16,285 nucleotides of DNA from an uncultured Oscillospiraceae bacterium (GTDB lineage Bacteria; Bacillota; Clostridia; Oscillospirales; Oscillospiraceae): assembly GCA_934636305.1 (NCBI GenBank), contig CAKUAM010000044.1:1-16285 (forward strand). The letters run 5' to 3'. The notes beneath the pieces were generated by a model. That model was not told where the DNA came from. It searched no databases and saw nothing but the letters and a program-made list of their open reading frames with translations. Of this stretch, positions 13,865 through 16,285 are shown in pieces; position 1 is the stretch's first letter, and every line of letters begins with the position of its first letter. A program made the position numbers and the translations under genes.

Positions 13865-15520
13865 TTGGCAGAAAAATTGAAAATTATCCCGCTTGGCGGT
13901 CTGAACGAGATCGGCAAGAATATGACCGTGCTGGAATACGGTAAGGACATCATCATCGTCGACTGCGGACTTGGATTCCCGGACGAGGACATGTATGGTG
14001 TGGATCTTGTCATTGCGGATATGACGTATCTTGTCAAGAACAAGGATAAGATCCGCGGCATGTTCCTGACCCACGGCCATGAAGATCACATTGGCGGCAT
14101 TCCGTATGCCATGCAGCAGTTCAATTGCCCCATCCACGCAACCCGGCTGACAGCCGGCATCGTTGCCCTGAAGCTGGAGGAGCATGCGCTGCAGAACCAG
14201 GTGCATCTCTATACGCACGAGGCCGGCGAAAAGGTCAAGGCCGGCTGCTTCACGGTGGAATTTATCCACGTCAACCATTCCATTGCCGATGCGGTTGCCT
14301 TTGCAATCAAAACGCCGGTCGGTACGGTTGTGATGACCGGCGACTTCAAGATCGACGCCACGGCAGAGGATGGCATGATTGACCTTGCGCGCTTCGGCGC
14401 ACTCGGCAAGGAGGGCGTTCTGGCGCTGCTGTGCGACTCCACGAATGTGGAGCGGCAGGGCTATACGCCGTCGGAAAAGACGGTCGCCGCCAGCTTTGAG
14501 CGGCAGTTTGCCGGCTGCAATAAGCGCATCATTGTCACAACGTTTGCCTCCAACGCGTTCCGGCTGCAGAGCCTTATCACGGTTGCGCACAAGTATGGCC
14601 GTAAGGTCGCCGTGACGGGCCGCAGCATGGAGAACATTCTCAAGGTGTCAACAGAGCTGGGCTATCTGAAGATCCCGGCCGGCACGCTGGTCGATATTAC
14701 GCAGATCAAGCAGATTCCCAACAACAAGCTCGTGATCGTCTCAACGGGCTCGCAGGGCGAAAATATGTCCGCACTGTACCGCATGGCGTTCTCCGGCCAT
14801 CGGCAGGTGGAGATTACGGCGTCTGACCGCGTCATTATCTCTGCGTCTGCGATCCCGGGCAATGAAAAGGCCATCGGCAAGATCATCAACGAGCTCTACC
14901 GCAAGGGTGCAGACGTCGTCTATGATAAGCTTGAAGGGCTGCATGTCTCCGGCCATGCCTGCCAGGAGGAGCTGAAGCTCATCCATGGGCTGCTGCGCCC
15001 GCGCTTCTTTATTCCTGTGCATGGCGAGCAGCGCCATCTGCAGGCGCACTCCCGGCTGGCGCAGGCGATGGGCATGAGCCCGAAGGATATCTTTATTTCC
15101 GATATCGGCAAGGTGCTGGAGCTGACCAAGGGCACGTGCAAATGGGGCGGAACGGTCCCGGCAGGCCGGATTCTGGTTGATGGAACGGGCGTCGGCGATG
15201 TCGGCAGCGTGGTGCTGCGTGACCGCAAGCATCTGGCGCAGGACGGCATGCTGGTCGTGGTTGTGAACATTTCGAGCGAGGACGGCAGCATTCTCTCCGG
15301 ACCAGATATCATCACGCGCGGCTTTGTCTATGTCAAGGAATCCGAGAACCTGATGGAGGAGCTGCGTGTCATCGCAGCGCATGCGATTGACCGCTGCAGC
15401 CAGAACGGCCGCAGCGACTGGAGCGTGCTGAAGGCGAATATCAAGAGCGATCTTTCCGGCTATCTGTTCAAGACAACCAAGCGTAATCCGATGATTCTGC
15501 CGGTCATTATGGAAATCTGA
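13865..15520 (+). CDS. rnj: Ribonuclease J
   Basis: 551 residues, full length. It is a beta-lactamase-fold metallo-exo/endoribonuclease of Firmicutes that degrades RNA 5' to 3' and matures rRNA. The metal motif HGHEDHIGG is at 70-78; further ligands are His138 (NHSIADA), Asp160 (TGDFKID), His364 (SGHA) and His386 (PVHGEQRH). The beta-CASP domain includes FASNAFR (228-233 region), where the family usually has His or Tyr in place of Phe232, and TGRSMENI. The C-terminal domain is present. The start is TTG at 13865: an in-frame stop lies three codons upstream, and the conserved KLKIIPLGGLNEIGKN begins at residue 4, so no upstream start is possible and the next ATG (residue 20) would cut into the fold. 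Leader hairpins suggest post-transcriptional control. Confidence 0.97.
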   Translation: MAEKLKIIPLGGLNEIGKNMTVLEYGKDIIIVDCGLGFPDEDMYGVDLVIADMTYLVKNKDKIRGMFLTHGHEDHIGGIPYAMQQFNCPIHATRLTAGIVALKLEEHALQNQVHLYTHEAGEKVKAGCFTVEFIHVNHSIADAVAFAIKTPVGTVVMTGDFKIDATAEDGMIDLARFGALGKEGVLALLCDSTNVERQGYTPSEKTVAASFERQFAGCNKRIIVTTFASNAFRLQSLITVAHKYGRKVAVTGRSMENILKVSTELGYLKIPAGTLVDITQIKQIPNNKLVIVSTGSQGENMSALYRMAFSGHRQVEITASDRVIISASAIPGNEKAIGKIINELYRKGADVVYDKLEGLHVSGHACQEELKLIHGLLRPRFFIPVHGEQRHLQAHSRLAQAMGMSPKDIFISDIGKVLELTKGTCKWGGTVPAGRILVDGTGVGDVGSVVLRDRKHLAQDGMLVVVVNISSEDGSILSGPDIITRGFVYVKESENLMEELRVIAAHAIDRCSQNGRSDWSVLKANIKSDLSGYLFKTTKRNPMILPVIMEI

Positions 15521-15540
15521 GCGGCTGATTCGTCAGATTT
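15513..15540 (+). terminator. Weak hairpin at the end of rnj
   Basis: Positions 15513-15520 (AAATCTGA, including the stop codon) pair with 15533-15540 around a 12-nt loop. The stem is A/T-rich and no clear T-tract follows, so read-through into rpoD is possible. Confidence 0.3.
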
Positions 15541-15573
15541 CAAGAATTATCGATAAAAAAGACAAAAATATCA

Positions 15574-15603
15574 TTGCCAAATCAGACGTTTTGGGGTTAT
15601 AAT
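15574..15603 (+). promoter_or_regulatory. rpoD: Promoter of rpoD
   Basis: The -35 is TTGCCA (15574-15579), the spacer 18 nt, and the -10 a perfect TATAAT (15598-15603). The start codon at 15663 lies about 60 nt downstream. This indicates rpoD can be transcribed independently of rnj. Confidence 0.65.
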
Positions 15604-15662
15604 AAATTGGTTGCGCCAAAGCGCGCCGCAATGTAAGCACGAGAATGAGGATGAGCGAAACA

Positions 15663-16285
15663 ATGGCAAACACGAAAAATCCAAAGACTTCCACAGAGGA
15701 TGCAATGGCTGCAGTCACTGCGCTGATTGCCAAAGCAAAGCGTGAGGGCAGCATTCAGGCGACTGAGCTGACGGCAGAGCTCGAAAAGCTGGATCTTCCG
15801 GTTGAAAAAATTGAACATATCTATGATACCTTCGACGCCATGGGGATCCAGATTGTCAGCCCGGAGCTTGAGCTGGATGTTTCTGATGATCTTGGCATGG
15901 ACATCGGTGAGGTGCCGGAAGGGGACGAGGAGGAGCTGGTTGATCCGCTGGAGCTGGCCGCAGAGTATAACCTCGACGACCCGGTACGCATGTACCTCAA
16001 GGAGATCGGCCAGGTCAAGCTGCTGTCGGCTGAGGAGGAGATTGAGCTGGCTAAGCGTGTCTCCGAGGGCGATAAGGCGGCAAAGGATCGTCTGACGGAG
16101 GCCAACCTTCGTCTTGTCGTGTCCATCGCAAAGAAATATTCGGGCCGTGGGCTGCACATTCTGGATCTCATCCAGGAGGGCAACACGGGCCTGATCCGTG
16201 CGGTCGACAAGTTCGACTATACAAAGGGAAACAAATTCTCTACATATGCAACGTGGTGGATCCGGCAGGCCATTACCCGCGCCAT
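15663..16285 (+). CDS. rpoD: Housekeeping RNA polymerase sigma factor RpoD/SigA, 5' part
   Basis: 207 residues are visible; the gene runs off the right edge. It directs RNA polymerase to most promoters. An N-terminal helical domain, region 1.1-like (about 12-65), is followed by an acidic linker (about 66-100), then region 1.2 ([29 protein letters not shown], written here only as the start [12 protein letters not shown]). Region 2 follows with [34 protein letters not shown] and [13 protein letters not shown], the strongly conserved core- and -10-binding segments. ATG codons at 15645 and 15651 are also in frame; 15663 is preferred because GAGG (15647-15650) lies upstream of it, though at a long 12-nt spacing. 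It follows rnj by 142 nt and has its own promoter. Confidence 0.96.
   Translation, partial: MANTKNPKTSTEDAMAAVTALIAKAKREGSIQATELTAELEKLDLPVEKIEHIYDTFDAMGIQIVSPELELDVSDDLGMDIGEVPEGDEEELVDPLELAAEYNLDDPVRMYLKEIGQVKLLSAEEEIELAKRVSEGDKAAKDRLTEANLRLVVSIAKKYSGRGLHILDLIQEGNTGLIRAVDKFDYTKGNKFSTYATWWIRQAITRA

Noticed and set aside
13673..14590. A 305-codon minus-strand frame opposite rnj and its leader
   Set aside because: It is antisense to rnj; it would have to read through the structured leader and shows no domain.

Overview
The window looks like core chromosome from a Gram-positive Clostridia-class Firmicute, probably of the GC-rich Oscillospirales type. This rests on the gene order gdpP-rplI-dnaB and tilS-hpt-ftsH, an RNase J gene, a SigA-type sigma factor, strong AGGAGG ribosome binding sites, an S-layer-homology wall protein, and many C/G-ending codons. 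I cannot name the genus. I see no rRNA, tRNA, insertion sequence, phage gene or CRISPR array.

Layout. From 253 to 13449 every gene is on the minus strand. Read in the direction of transcription, a six-gene run starts at 13449: gdpP (c-di-AMP phosphodiesterase), rplI (ribosomal protein L9), dnaB (replicative helicase), tilS (tRNA-Ile lysidine synthetase), hpt (hypoxanthine phosphoribosyltransferase) and ftsH (membrane AAA protease). Gaps are 36 nt or less, with two overlaps, and a 14-bp hairpin follows ftsH. Next come a TIGR01212-type radical SAM protein; a two-gene unit of a YedE-type (selenium metabolism) membrane transporter plus a 67-residue TusA/YedF-like protein; a DUF5662 protein; and a secreted 5'-nucleotidase-like metallophosphoesterase with three SLH repeats. 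The last two genes each have their own promoter and terminator-like hairpin. The left 250 bases hold a hairpin and an imperfect direct repeat but no gene I can support.

To the right of 13449 the orientation switches. A 415-nt divergent region separates gdpP from rnj (ribonuclease J, TTG start). It is followed by rpoD, which has its own promoter and is cut by the right edge.

How the genes work together: the six-gene run links c-di-AMP turnover, translation, replication, tRNA modification, purine salvage and membrane proteolysis. The rnj-rpoD side covers mRNA decay and housekeeping transcription. The most interesting non-coding signal is the leader of rnj. It has a promoter-like extended -10, a hairpin beginning at the predicted transcription start, a second GC hairpin, and a long multi-part stem followed by six T residues. 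This is either an attenuated or autoregulated RNase J leader or a small RNA. Other points worth checking are an Asn in place of the expected His in the GGGGH motif of GdpP, the YedF-like protein without a DsrE half, and repeated elements around the yedE promoter and ribosome binding site. No clearly new multi-gene system is visible; most of the window is ordinary core genome.
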